A stretch of DNA of 30,389 nt, taken from NCBI GenBank assembly GCA_934796775.1, contig CAKVPH010000023.1, positions 1-30,389 of the forward strand, read 5' to 3'. Both the position numbers and the translations under genes were made by a program. Shown here piece after piece: positions 8,095 through 16,225 of this stretch; the stretch's first letter is position 1; the number at the start of each line of letters is the position of its first letter. The notes beneath the pieces were generated by a model. It was not told where the DNA came from, did not search any database, and saw nothing but the letters and a program-made list of their open reading frames with translations. This DNA comes from an uncultured Clostridia bacterium (GTDB lineage Bacteria; Bacillota; Clostridia; Christensenellales; Borkfalkiaceae).

Positions 8095-8726
8095 GTAAAA
8101 AGACAAAGTGCATACACATTTTATAATTTAAAAATAGCAGACTACCTGTATAGTGCGGTAAGACGGCAATCAGAAAAACAACCTTCCGTTCGGTAGTAAG
8201 GTAGTCAAAAAAATGCGGCTTAACCACAGCGGATAAGCAGCAATATTTATATTATCAATTTATTTATAGTCGTTTATTTATAACCGTTAAAATATTTAAC
8301 GATAATCAAAGCGCGATGAACTTTCAATTTTTTATTTATGAAGCGGCTTCGGCATTCCTGATATAAATCTCTTTGCCGTTTTTATGGTTACTTTTTCATT
8401 ATATCTCATATGTTTTACGTTTTAAATTTCTATTTAAAAATTATGTTATTTGTTCATTCGGTTAGTACCGTAAATCTTAAAAAATTGACGGACGTGCCGT
8501 TAAATAAGAGCCATTACCTCATCTTCCCGTTCGGATTCACGGTCGCAAAGATTTTTCCATTATGACTCCCAAAATTTTTTTTAATTTTAATACCTTGTAC
8601 ATTATACCTGCCGAGCGGTCGGATTATCGATTATTTTTGCCGTAGTTGCGCCAAATAATTATAAATTTACATTAATGCCGAAAAAATTATTTTAATACCA
8701 CAAAAATTCCGCTTAGCTAAAGCTTT
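8095..8726. other. Gene-free stretch between tetR and the acetyltransferase gene
   Basis: With the tetR promoter region this makes ~700 bp without a convincing gene; all frames are broken by stops. It holds a structured segment (about 8139-8205) in which GACTACCT pairs with AGGTAGTC around a nested ACCTTCCG/CGGTAGTAAGGT hairpin. It also holds a CGTTAAA/TTTAACG palindrome (8285-8301) and a 25-codon minus-strand frame (8332-8409) with no good ribosome site. It may be a decayed accessory gene. Confidence 0.5.
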
Positions 8727-9368
8727 TTAGCCTGATTTCTTTTTAATTTCGTTTTTAACTTTTTCAAGATCGCTGCAAGTAAGAATAGGAATAAGGCGAT
8801 TTATTTCATCAATACTTTTATCCCACCACCTAAACTTAAGCAAAAGATCAATCATTTCATCATCAAAGCGTTTTTGAATAACTCTCGCGGGGTTGCCCAC
8901 AACTTTTGAATAAGGATCTACGTTGCTACCCACTACACTGTTTGCGCCGATAATTGCCCCTTCGCCTATACATACGCCGGGAAGAATCACCGCATTTTGC
9001 CCGATCCATACGTCATTTCCGATAACGGTATTTCCTTTTAGCGGCAAATCGCATTTTTCTGGCGGAGACATATTCCAGCCATCTAAGGTGTAGAACGGAA
9101 ACGTAGTTACGGCGTTCATCTGATGATTTGCGCCGTTCATAATAAACTCAACGCCTGCAGCAATCTGGCAAAACTTTCCTATAATAAGTTTATCTCCGTT
9201 CCATTCGTACAAATGCGAAACATGGCTTTCAAAATCAGAATCGGCAATATAAGTAAAATCCCCTACGATAATATTTGGGTTTTTAACGGTTGGCTTTACA
9301 TAAATTTCTTTTTTATATCCGCTAATCGGATAAATCGTATTTGGGTTCGGCAATATCCTGTTTTTCAT
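8727..9368 (-). CDS. Vat-like xenobiotic (streptogramin A-type) O-acetyltransferase
   Basis: A 213-residue left-handed parallel beta-helix (hexapeptide repeat) acetyltransferase of the XAT group. From memory it parallels VatD: N-terminal PNPNTIYPISGYK, GKFCQIAAGVEFIMNGANHQM with the catalytic His at residue 82 (the VatD number), GNTVIGNDVWIGQNAVILPGV, the hexapeptide region ending in VVGNPA, and the C-terminal RFDDEMIDLL...WWD segment. Vat enzymes acetylate the hydroxyl of streptogramin A antibiotics using acetyl-CoA; relatives (CatB) acetylate chloramphenicol. It has its own promoter (9448-9476) and an AAGGAG ribosome site. Family membership is firm; actual drug resistance is inference. Confidence 0.88.
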   Translation of the reverse strand: MKNRILPNPNTIYPISGYKKEIYVKPTVKNPNIIVGDFTYIADSDFESHVSHLYEWNGDKLIIGKFCQIAAGVEFIMNGANHQMNAVTTFPFYTLDGWNMSPPEKCDLPLKGNTVIGNDVWIGQNAVILPGVCIGEGAIIGANSVVGSNVDPYSKVVGNPARVIQKRFDDEMIDLLLKFRWWDKSIDEINRLIPILTCSDLEKVKNEIKKKSG

Positions 9369-9447
9369 TTAGTTCTCCTTGCTAAGGTTTTATTATTTCT
9401 GTTTTTATGCCCCATACGTATTCCTCTTTTTACTTTCTTTTGCTTTT

Positions 9448-9476
9448 ATTATATCATTTATACGACCGATTGTAAA
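9448..9476 (-). promoter_or_regulatory. Promoter of the Vat-like acetyltransferase gene
   Basis: Minus strand: -35 TTTACA (9471-9476), 17-nt spacer, -10 TATAAT (9448-9453). Confidence 0.6.
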
Positions 9477-9590
9477 TGTTTAAAAATAAAAAACCGACCT
9501 GCAAAAAAATTACAGTTCAGTTCAATAAAAAATGAAGTCAAAGCACTAAGCCGCTTTATAGCTAAAGATGACTTTGATAAATATTTATTT

Positions 9591-10409
9591 TTATTCTTCC
9601 TTTTTGTTTTCGTCGGCAAAGGTGTATTTATAGATTTCGTTTTTTGTAACGCCGCGCTCTTTTGCCACTGCTTTTATAGCTTCTTTTTTATCCATTCCTC
9701 GGGATAAATATAGGGCTATATGTTCATTAACGGACAGTTCAAAGTTTTTTTCGCCTGCAGTTTTTCCTTCAACTATTATAACAAATTCGCCGCGACGTTC
9801 GCCCTTATAGCCTTCAGCTAACATAAACTCTTCACGCGTTTCAAACGCCTTGGTTATCTCTCTTACGGATACGGCTTTTCGGTTTCCTAATTCTAAGCAC
9901 AAAAATTCGGTTAAATCGTCAATGTCCTGCGGGGCGCAATAAAACACGAGCGGACAATCCATATCTTTATAAAGCGAAATTATTCTTTTTTTCTCAGATT
10001 TTTTATCCGGCAAAAAACCGATAAAACAAAACCTGTAGTCTAAAAGCCCGGACATAACGAGCGCGCAAACAAACGCAGTAGCGCCCGGAACAACGGTATA
10101 TTCCAGATTTTCGGCTATTAAAGTTTTAATAAGGGTGCTGCCCGGATCTGAAATAAGCGGCATTCCGGCATCTGTTACAAGAGCAATATTTTTACCGTTT
10201 TTAAGTTTTTGGGCCAATTTTTCACCGGCAGATTTTTCGTTAAACTTGTGATACGCAACCAGCGGTTTTTTTATGCCGTATGCGTTTAAAAGCCCCATTG
10301 TGTGGCGGGTGTCTTCGCAGGCTATTTCGTCAACCTGATTTAAAACTTCTATTGCCCGATGCGTTATGTCTTTCAGATTACCGATGGGCGTTCCTACAAT
10401 ATATAACAT
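9591..10409 (-). CDS. rsmI: 16S rRNA (cytidine(1402)-2'-O)-methyltransferase
   Basis: A 272-residue SAM-dependent enzyme that 2'-O-methylates C1402 of 16S rRNA in the decoding centre. The tetrapyrrole-methylase-type fold is shown by the N-terminal GTPIGNLKDITHRA, the CEDTRHT motif, the LVTDAGMPLISDPG loop and VPGATAFVCAL. The C-terminal tail (about 225-272) has the small helical domain typical of RsmI. It starts 3 nt after the yabB stop. The neighbourhood matches Bacillus yabB-yazA-yabC(rsmI) but lacks the GIY-YIG gene yazA. Confidence 0.96.
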   Translation of the reverse strand: MLYIVGTPIGNLKDITHRAIEVLNQVDEIACEDTRHTMGLLNAYGIKKPLVAYHKFNEKSAGEKLAQKLKNGKNIALVTDAGMPLISDPGSTLIKTLIAENLEYTVVPGATAFVCALVMSGLLDYRFCFIGFLPDKKSEKKRIISLYKDMDCPLVFYCAPQDIDDLTEFLCLELGNRKAVSVREITKAFETREEFMLAEGYKGERRGEFVIIVEGKTAGEKNFELSVNEHIALYLSRGMDKKEAIKAVAKERGVTKNEIYKYTFADENKKEE

Positions 10410-10412
10410 AGT

Positions 10413-11096
10413 TTATCCGTTTATAATTTCTTTTCTTAATTTTAATTGCGGTTTTTTGCCTTTTTCCGCCTGCACGATAACAAGATACGGCGCGCCCGTT
10501 TTTGTTCTTACCATTGCCATATCAAAAGGTTCGAGCCCGTTTTGCCTTAGCCCTGCTATAAGGTCGGTAAGTCGCTCCGTTCTTTGACAAATACACAGCC
10601 TTCCGCCGTTTTTTAAAAGGCGTTTTGCCGTTTTTATTATTTCGTCAAGCATAATTTCGCACTCGTGGCGACATATGGCAACGTGCTTTGAAAGCCCCTG
10701 CTCTCCGCTGTTCTTTTTTTTGTACGGCGGATTGCATAATATAAGCGAAAATTTTTCGTTATATGTATCGGGAGCGTCTTGTAGTTTTCCGCGCTCTAAA
10801 TTAAAAACGCTTTCAAGCCCGTTTATTTCAATGCTTTTTTGCGATAAGTCGGCAAGCTCTTTTTGTAGCTCAAAAAAAGTAACGCTTTTTACTTTATCTT
10901 TATTAAGCCCGTAAAAATGAAGCCCGACTATACCCGAACCCGAACAAAAATCCGCTACGGTTTCGCCGTTTTTTGCTACGGGAAAACGAGATAACAAAAT
11001 ACTATCCGACGTAAAACGGTAATATCTTTTATCCTGAACTATTTTTAAACCGTCAAGCATAAGGTCTTCGGTTATTTCAAAAATTTCTTCGTCCAT
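10413..11096 (-). CDS. yabB: tRNA1(Val) (adenine(37)-N6)-methyltransferase
   Basis: A 227-residue class I SAM methyltransferase of the TrmN6/YfiC/YabB family. Motif I is ADFCSGSGIVGLHF and the catalytic N6-adenine motif is NPPY within ILCNPPYKKK. The N-terminal DLMLDGLKIVQDKRYYRFTSDSILL segment is characteristic. It methylates A37 of tRNA1(Val) in E. coli; the clostridial target is inferred. GGAGA lies 4 nt before ATG. Upstream is a strong promoter followed by a structured, terminator-bearing leader (11190-11363), so expression of yabB-rsmI could depend on read-through. Confidence 0.92.
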   Translation of the reverse strand: MDEEIFEITEDLMLDGLKIVQDKRYYRFTSDSILLSRFPVAKNGETVADFCSGSGIVGLHFYGLNKDKVKSVTFFELQKELADLSQKSIEINGLESVFNLERGKLQDAPDTYNEKFSLILCNPPYKKKNSGEQGLSKHVAICRHECEIMLDEIIKTAKRLLKNGGRLCICQRTERLTDLIAGLRQNGLEPFDMAMVRTKTGAPYLVIVQAEKGKKPQLKLRKEIING

Positions 11097-11189
11097 GATT
11101 CTCCGTGATAATACTGAAAAAATTTAAACTTTAAATTAAAAATTGTAAAATTGAAAGATGAGCTTGCAAAAAATATAAAAAAATCGCAT

Positions 11190-11223
11190 AAAAGAAAGAA
11201 GCTTCTTAGTGCGAATAAGAAGC
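11190..11223 (-). terminator. Terminator of the candidate RNA upstream of yabB
   Basis: An 8-bp stem GCTTCTTA/TAAGAAGC with a 7-nt loop (11201-11223), followed on the minus strand by TTCTTTCTTTT. A further T7 lies at 11177-11183. Confidence 0.75.
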
Positions 11224-11328
11224 CCCTTCCCAAAAAAACAAACCAAAGATAGATAACGGAGAAGTAAGCATTATCTACCCGACTGTGAGCGTAAATTTTT
11301 AAGATGCGGGCTTATCCGCATTTCTTAT
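11190..11328 (-). ncRNA. Candidate structured RNA or attenuator upstream of yabB-rsmI
   Basis: Predicted ~139-nt transcript starting near 11328. Visible folds are P1, AUAAGAA (11322-11328) with UUCUUAU (11215-11221); P2, AUGCGG/CCGCAU (11304-11321); and P3, a 10-bp stem GGGUAGAUAA/UUAUCUAUCU (11271-11280 with 11247-11256) with a 14-nt loop. A terminator hairpin GCUUCUUA/UAAGAAGC (11201-11223) ends in a U-rich run. P1 and the terminator use the same bases and therefore exclude each other. I cannot match it to a riboswitch or T-box; a 6S-like or other stand-alone small RNA is also possible. Confidence 0.65.
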
Positions 11329-11334
11329 GACTTA

Positions 11335-11363
11335 ATTATAATATTAAGAATTTCAACTGTCAA
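11335..11363 (-). promoter_or_regulatory. Perfect consensus promoter of the candidate RNA
   Basis: Minus strand: TTGACA (11358-11363), exactly 17 nt, TATAAT (11335-11340), a full vegetative sigma consensus. This predicts strong constitutive transcription. Confidence 0.85.
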
Positions 11364-11516
11364 GAGTTTATCATAATTTTTTGCAAAAATATTTTTAAAT
11401 TTCCAAAAGCATTTCGACCGTTTGCAACAAATCGCCGTAATTTTTAAAACTTAACTTTTAGTTACGACACATTATACGTTGGCAAAAACTACAAAATTCC
11501 GTTTAAAATGTTAATC

Positions 11517-12404
11517 TTACTCGTCCGTTAAACTTTTTAAAGCTTCCATTTCTTCTTTTGAAAGTTTTTCGCCGTCATTTTCCGCCTGATTGTTTTTAGC
11601 AAACTTCAGGTCTGAAACCACGTAATCTTTGTAAACCAGACTGCCGTCTTTAAGTTCTTGCTTGACTTTTACGTTTAAAGTGAGCATATTTACAGAAACA
11701 ACGTAGGCTTTGCCATCGGGCGTGGTTACTTCGCCGCCGACCTTAGGCATTTTTTTATAAACGTCTTTATAATAATCGTTTTCGTATGCCAGACAGCACA
11801 TCAGTCTGCCGCAAAGTCCGCTTATTTTTGACGGATTAAGCGATAGACCCTGATTTTTTGCCATTTTTATAGAAACTTTTTTAAAATCACTCATGCATGA
11901 CGAGCAACAACACGGTCTGCCGCAAGGCGCAAGCCCGCCGAGTAATCTTGTTTCATCTCTGATTCCTATCTGTCGAAGCTCGATTCTTATACGGAATACC
12001 GAAGCCAAATCCTTTACAAGATCGCGGAAGTCAATTCTTCCGGGCGCGGAAAAGCTGAATATTATCTTGCTGCCGTCAAAAGTGTACTCTGCCCCCACAA
12101 GTTTCATATCAAGCTTATGTTCTGCGATTTTCTCGTTGCACACTTTATACGCTTCGGCGGCTTTTTCTTCGTTGCGTTTTAAACGCTCCAAATCGTTTTT
12201 TGTCGCACGACGGATAATAGGCTTTAACGGTTGAACTATTTCTTTATCGTCAACCTCTTTTTCTTCCATGGTAATCGTGCCGTATTCCACGCCGCGCGCG
12301 GTTTCTACAATTACCCCGTCGTCCTTTTTGTACTTTTCGCCGTTGGGCGAGAAATAATATATTTTTGCGGTGTTTTTAAATTTAACCCCTACAATTTTTT
12401 CCAT
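11517..12404 (-). CDS. ricT: PSP1/RicT-family protein (YaaT)
   Basis: A 295-residue PSP1-domain protein. In Bacillus, YaaT/RicT forms a complex with RicA and RicF that binds Fe-S clusters, promotes RNase Y-dependent mRNA processing and affects the phosphorelay to Spo0A. The cysteine set is conserved: C161, C165-C167 and C170 (CGRPCCCSSC), then C198 and C203-C204 (LCGRLMCC). The N-terminal VGVKFKNTAKIYYFSP is typical. Residues ~255-295 form a Lys/Glu-rich tail. Its start overlaps the end of holB by 16 nt, the usual holB-yaaT coupling. A Spo0A homologue lies in the same window, though 17 kb away. Confidence 0.93.
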   Translation of the reverse strand: MEKIVGVKFKNTAKIYYFSPNGEKYKKDDGVIVETARGVEYGTITMEEKEVDDKEIVQPLKPIIRRATKNDLERLKRNEEKAAEAYKVCNEKIAEHKLDMKLVGAEYTFDGSKIIFSFSAPGRIDFRDLVKDLASVFRIRIELRQIGIRDETRLLGGLAPCGRPCCCSSCMSDFKKVSIKMAKNQGLSLNPSKISGLCGRLMCCLAYENDYYKDVYKKMPKVGGEVTTPDGKAYVVSVNMLTLNVKVKQELKDGSLVYKDYVVSDLKFAKNNQAENDGEKLSKEEMEALKSLTDE

Positions 12405-13348
12405 CTGTATTTTTCCTCCAGAACGCTTAAAAGCAGCTTATCGGCAAGCATAGTAGTATTGCCGTTAAACACAAGTGCGCGTTCAAAATCGTTGACAATC
12501 TCTATAATTTTAAGTCTTGCGCCGAGCGGGTACGTTTTTGCGATTTCCTTTATTTTTATATCGCCTTCGCCGCGAATGCTCTGCTCTAAAACTTTTTTTA
12601 CCGTAATAAAAAATTCTTTTATATTGTTTTTATCTATTTTTGCGGAATATCCTAGTATATCCGCGCTGGACGTCATATTTAAAAACACGTCCAAAGTAAA
12701 TTTAGTTAAATCCGAAAGGGCGGTTTCGCCGCTTAAATAAGCAAGCGCAAGCCCCGGCTTGCCGTCCGCAAAAGTGGCGGCGTTTTTTAATTTTTTTTCA
12801 TCATAAAAGTCGTCTTTTAACGCATTTACTATATCGTCTTCGGAAAAAGGCGCAATTTCAAGTTTTTTCACCCTTGATTTTACAGTAGGCAAAAGCGCGC
12901 TTTCGTTGGAAGTTCCTATTATAAGATATACGTTTTCGGGCGGTTCTTCCAGCGTTTTTAAAAGTTTGTTCTGTGCGGACGCGTTCATACTCTCTGCTCC
13001 GCAAAGTACGAATATGCGCTTATCTGCCTCTAACGGCTTTAAATACGTCTTTGAAATAAGCTCGTCTATATCGGCGGTGAGAATTTTTGCTTTTTCGTTT
13101 TTAGGATAAAACGTTACGTCCGTATGAGTGTTTTTTTCTATCAGGCGGCACCCGCGGCACTCGTCGCAGTAAGTTGCCGAAGTCTCGCAAAACAAGGTTT
13201 TTGCAAATATATTCAGATACTCGGGAAGCGCAAGCTCATCTTCGCACACGATTAAATATGCGTGCGAAAAGCTATGATTTTTTTTATCTCCGCAAAATAT
13301 ACGATACGCAATCGTGTTTTTAATCAACTTTTTAAGTGTCGTTCCCAT
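12389..13348 (-). CDS. holB: DNA polymerase III clamp-loader delta' subunit
   Basis: A 319-residue AAA+-like clamp-loader subunit. Recognisable are the N-terminal NHSFSHAYLI, a zinc-binding cysteine cluster CDECRGC, SMNASAQNKLLKTLEEPP and the SRVKKLEIAPF segment. The ATP-binding P-loop is degenerate: the region after SHAYLI has no GxxGxGK, as expected for delta', which does not hydrolyse ATP. It is part of the complex that loads the sliding clamp at the replication fork. It overlaps the upstream decarboxylase gene by 17 nt and the downstream ricT by 16 nt, so it is one translationally coupled unit. Confidence 0.93.
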   Translation of the reverse strand: MGTTLKKLIKNTIAYRIFCGDKKNHSFSHAYLIVCEDELALPEYLNIFAKTLFCETSATYCDECRGCRLIEKNTHTDVTFYPKNEKAKILTADIDELISKTYLKPLEADKRIFVLCGAESMNASAQNKLLKTLEEPPENVYLIIGTSNESALLPTVKSRVKKLEIAPFSEDDIVNALKDDFYDEKKLKNAATFADGKPGLALAYLSGETALSDLTKFTLDVFLNMTSSADILGYSAKIDKNNIKEFFITVKKVLEQSIRGEGDIKIKEIAKTYPLGARLKIIEIVNDFERALVFNGNTTMLADKLLLSVLEEKYRWKKL

Positions 13349-14672
13349 ACTTTAATACCTTTACTTTGCCACCGACCACACCAAACGTATTTCTACCGGA
13401 AAGTGCGGCTATAACGCGATTATCAAATACTTCGCCGCAAGTTATAAGCGGATAACACGGCGGAAAAAGCCCCGCGTTTGCAGCCGCCACGCGATTTAAC
13501 GCAGACGGCAAATCTACATATTCGCATCGATTATCCGAAGAAGCTACTAAATAAGATGTTTTTCTCTGCAAGTTTATATCAAAAATATCGTCTTTTATTT
13601 GATTGCAATCGGTAAACCCGTCGTAATCGTTAAGAGCTTTAACCAAAAAGTCCGCCTCTTGAGTAGAAAAATGCGGAGAAAGCATAAAAATTATAAATCT
13701 TCCTTCGCTTAATTCCGGAAAAATTCCGCGTTTTTCCAAAAAATCTCCCAAAGCCAGGCCGTCTGCTCTGTTTTTTAAGTCAATACAAAGCTTTAACCTA
13801 TCATCCGAGTGAATGACGCAATAATCCTTTTTAAGGCTTTTTACAACGTAATCACGAATTTTATAAAATTCTTCAAAGGTTTCCTGCGGAACTTCGGAAA
13901 AATCTTTAAAGCCGTCTTCAACAGACGCGGCAATTAAAAAACTCGGACTTGACGAAGAGAAGATATTTAACCCTTCGCGTATTTTTTCAATTATACTTTG
14001 GTTGTTTACGTTTAAAAGCGCGCCCATGGTGAGCGTTTTTAATGTTTTATGCGCGCCGCCAACCCAAGCGTCGGCAAAATTTCCGCTGCATAGCTCAGGC
14101 ATCATGAATTTTAAATGCGCGCCGTGCGCGCCGTCAACAAGCAAAAGCTTGTTTTTTTTGTGCAATATTAAAGCGGCTTTCTGTAGCTTTTGCACCCGAC
14201 CAAAATAATCGGGAGAAGTTAAAAGTGCGCCTATAACACCGTTATCACACAATTTATCAATATCTTCTACGTTTATTTCGCTAAGCCCGTTTACTATTTT
14301 TTGCGGCAGAAAAACAGGTTCTATATTAAATAGTTTTAACGCATTGAATACCGATTTATGCGAGCTTTTTTCGATTATAATTTTATTTCCTTTACCCAAA
14401 GCGGCGTAAAGCATGGCAAAAATTCCAAGCGTAGAACCGCCTGTTAAAATAAAACTTTTTTTTGCGCCCGTAAGCAAAGCCAAATCGTTTTCAGCCTTTT
14501 TTATCGCCCCGTACGGAGCGGCAAGATTATCTGTTGCGCTAAGCTCGGTTACGTCGTATTTATAAACGCTTTTAAGTATTCCGCCGCCTTTGCCTTTATG
14601 CCCCGGCATATGAAGCCTTAACTTTGCGCTTTCAGCATAACTTTTAAGGCAATCTGAAATGTATCTTTTCAT
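13332..14672 (-). CDS. Orn/Lys/Arg decarboxylase-family PLP enzyme (YaaO-like)
   Basis: A 446-residue fold-type I PLP enzyme of the Orn/Lys/Arg decarboxylase major domain plus a short C-terminal domain. The N-terminal LHMPGHKGKGGG, DVTELSATDNL, the TGGSTLGIFAM cofactor-binding loop, LLVDGAHGAHL and the PLP-lysine region GGAHKTLKTLTMGA are characteristic. B. subtilis YaaO occupies the same position relative to holB and yaaT; the family makes polyamine precursors (cadaverine, agmatine or putrescine), and the substrate is not readable. I chose ATG 14672 because the family begins near here; a TTG at 14696 lacks a ribosome site. The upstream signal is a weak GGGG. Confidence 0.88.
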   Translation of the reverse strand: MKRYISDCLKSYAESAKLRLHMPGHKGKGGGILKSVYKYDVTELSATDNLAAPYGAIKKAENDLALLTGAKKSFILTGGSTLGIFAMLYAALGKGNKIIIEKSSHKSVFNALKLFNIEPVFLPQKIVNGLSEINVEDIDKLCDNGVIGALLTSPDYFGRVQKLQKAALILHKKNKLLLVDGAHGAHLKFMMPELCSGNFADAWVGGAHKTLKTLTMGALLNVNNQSIIEKIREGLNIFSSSSPSFLIAASVEDGFKDFSEVPQETFEEFYKIRDYVVKSLKKDYCVIHSDDRLKLCIDLKNRADGLALGDFLEKRGIFPELSEGRFIIFMLSPHFSTQEADFLVKALNDYDGFTDCNQIKDDIFDINLQRKTSYLVASSDNRCEYVDLPSALNRVAAANAGLFPPCYPLITCGEVFDNRVIAALSGRNTFGVVGGKVKVLKYGNDT

Positions 14673-14741
14673 AGGAAACCCCAAAAAGCGGCGCAAAGTA
14701 AATTGACTTTTTACTAAAGCTTAAAGCACAGCCGCTTATGC

Positions 14742-15749
14742 TTAAGCTATAAGATCCGAAAATTCGACATCGAAAAAGTTGCTGTAATTTTCGATAAAAT
14801 AATTTATAAAACCGATAGTTTCATACTGCAAATCGGGCTGATAGCTTTCATAATCGAAAACGCACAAAACTATTCCGTCCGCAGTAACGGTTTTTTCGTC
14901 GCCACTACCCAAAACGCGCGCGTATAGGTCGGTTATCGGCGTTTTGCCGCCGGTAAGTTTGCCCAGATTCAAAGCGTATGGGCGTTCGATTTCTTTTTCT
15001 AAAAGTGCAATATAATCGTCTTTCGTTTTATCGTCGTCCGATAGACCCGCCACCATTTGAGTGTATTTTTTATAATTCACTTTAAGTTCGGGATGATCTT
15101 CTAAAACTTGCTTTAACTTTTGCGCGTTATTCCAGACGGATTTAAAACGCTCTATTTCGCTTTTTTCTCCGTCTTTATACTTTTGCGAGTTTTTATTGCG
15201 GAATCTCGGATCTTTTTTCATGCGCTCGGCAAAAATTCGTCTTACTCTTGCCTCGTCTATAGTATAAACGCCGTCTGCTTCGACCACGACATAATTATCA
15301 AGACAGTATTTTTCAGCATCAGAAATTAACTCGTTTAAATCGTAAGCTAAGCCGTAAGTATCCACAAAACTGCGAAAAACCGAGTCGTTTTTATCTTCGC
15401 CGCTTAATACGTCGCTCATTATAAACACGTCGCCTTCCTGCACGGAAGTTGACGCCGTCATAACGGTTGCGTAATAATCTTTAGTGAGCGAACGCGTGTT
15501 AAAATCAAGCACGTCGTAAGAAAACGCGCCTTTATTTTTAGCGTCCTGCAAAACGTCGCTCTCTCTTTTAGCGCATTGAAAATCGCTGTAAACGAAAAAG
15601 CCGAAAGTTTGCCCGGTGGTTGCTCGCGGCGCACCCATTGTAAAAGCAAGCGACCACACCAAAGCCACAGCCGCTATTATAATAATGATTTTAAACCAGT
15701 CGTAAGACAGAACGTTAGAAAGCCTTTTGCCGGTTATACGGTTATCCAT
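14742..15749 (-). CDS. Hypothetical membrane-anchored protein between greA and the decarboxylase
   Basis: A 335-residue protein that I do not recognise. A short cytoplasmic-type N-terminus (about 1-19) precedes a single transmembrane helix (20-38, IIIIIAAVALVW...). The rest (~45-335) is a hydrophilic, probably extracytoplasmic domain rich in Asp, Tyr and Lys, with only one or two cysteines. The segment FGFFVYSDFQCAKRESDV and the long charged helix around 170-230 are its most distinctive parts. It starts 5 nt after the greA stop and is very likely co-transcribed with it. This gene interrupts an otherwise conserved housekeeping string. Confidence 0.8.
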   Translation of the reverse strand: MDNRITGKRLSNVLSYDWFKIIIIIAAVALVWSLAFTMGAPRATTGQTFGFFVYSDFQCAKRESDVLQDAKNKGAFSYDVLDFNTRSLTKDYYATVMTASTSVQEGDVFIMSDVLSGEDKNDSVFRSFVDTYGLAYDLNELISDAEKYCLDNYVVVEADGVYTIDEARVRRIFAERMKKDPRFRNKNSQKYKDGEKSEIERFKSVWNNAQKLKQVLEDHPELKVNYKKYTQMVAGLSDDDKTKDDYIALLEKEIERPYALNLGKLTGGKTPITDLYARVLGSGDEKTVTADGIVLCVFDYESYQPDLQYETIGFINYFIENYSNFFDVEFSDLIA

Positions 15750-15754
15750 AACCC

Positions 15755-16225
15755 TTAGTAAGAAACTTTATCGAGCCTTATCTTGTATGCGCCAGCAGGT
15801 GCATCTACAACGCATTCTTCCCCTACGCGCTTACCTATAAGAGCTTTGCCTATCGGGCTTTCGTTTGAAATTCTTTTAGCTTTAAAATCCGCTTCGGTAG
15901 TACCTACAATTTCAAAATGATAGAGCTTTCCGTCGGAAAGGTCGGTATATTCCACTTTTGCGCCTACGCCCGCAACGTCTTTTTGATTAGTTACGGTTAT
16001 AACTTCGGCGATTTTGAGCTTGGCTTCGATATCGATAATTTCGCCTTCGATAAGAGCCTGCTCGTTTTTGGCGGCGTCGTACTCGGCGTTTTCCGAAAGG
16101 TCGCCGAATTCACGCGCTACTTTAATACGTTCGGTTATTTCCGGACGTTTTACCGTTTTTAAAAACTCTAACCGTTTCTCAAGCTCAAGTTTGCCTTCTT
16201 CGGTCAGTATGATTTTTTCAGCCAT
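15755..16225 (-). CDS. greA: Transcription elongation factor GreA
   Basis: A 156-residue GreA. The N-terminal coiled coil (about 1-75) carries the GDLSENAEYDAAKNEQ tip, whose acidic residues enter the RNA polymerase secondary channel to stimulate cleavage of backtracked RNA. The C-terminal FKBP-like domain includes ISNESPIGKALIGKRVGE. Length and motifs are standard. AGAGG precedes ATG. It lies 152 nt after alaS in the same direction. That gap holds a small AGCGAA/TTCGCT hairpin without a T-tail, so co-transcription is likely. Confidence 0.97.
   Translation of the reverse strand: MAEKIILTEEGKLELEKRLEFLKTVKRPEITERIKVAREFGDLSENAEYDAAKNEQALIEGEIIDIEAKLKIAEVITVTNQKDVAGVGAKVEYTDLSDGKLYHFEIVGTTEADFKAKRISNESPIGKALIGKRVGEECVVDAPAGAYKIRLDKVSY

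Noticed and set aside
8332..8409. 25-codon minus-strand frame as a small protein gene
   Set aside because: No good Shine-Dalgarno site or promoter was seen; kept only as a note in the gene-free stretch.
9123..9707. Plus-strand open frame of 194 codons
   Set aside because: It overlaps the Vat-like gene and rsmI in antisense. The Phe-rich translation is what a reversed A-rich coding strand gives.
11190..11363. T-box or SRP RNA interpretation of the RNA upstream of yabB
   Set aside because: No GGGUGG/UGGNACCGCG T-box sequence or SRP GGAA/AGCAG tetraloop region is visible, and yabB is not an amino-acid gene.
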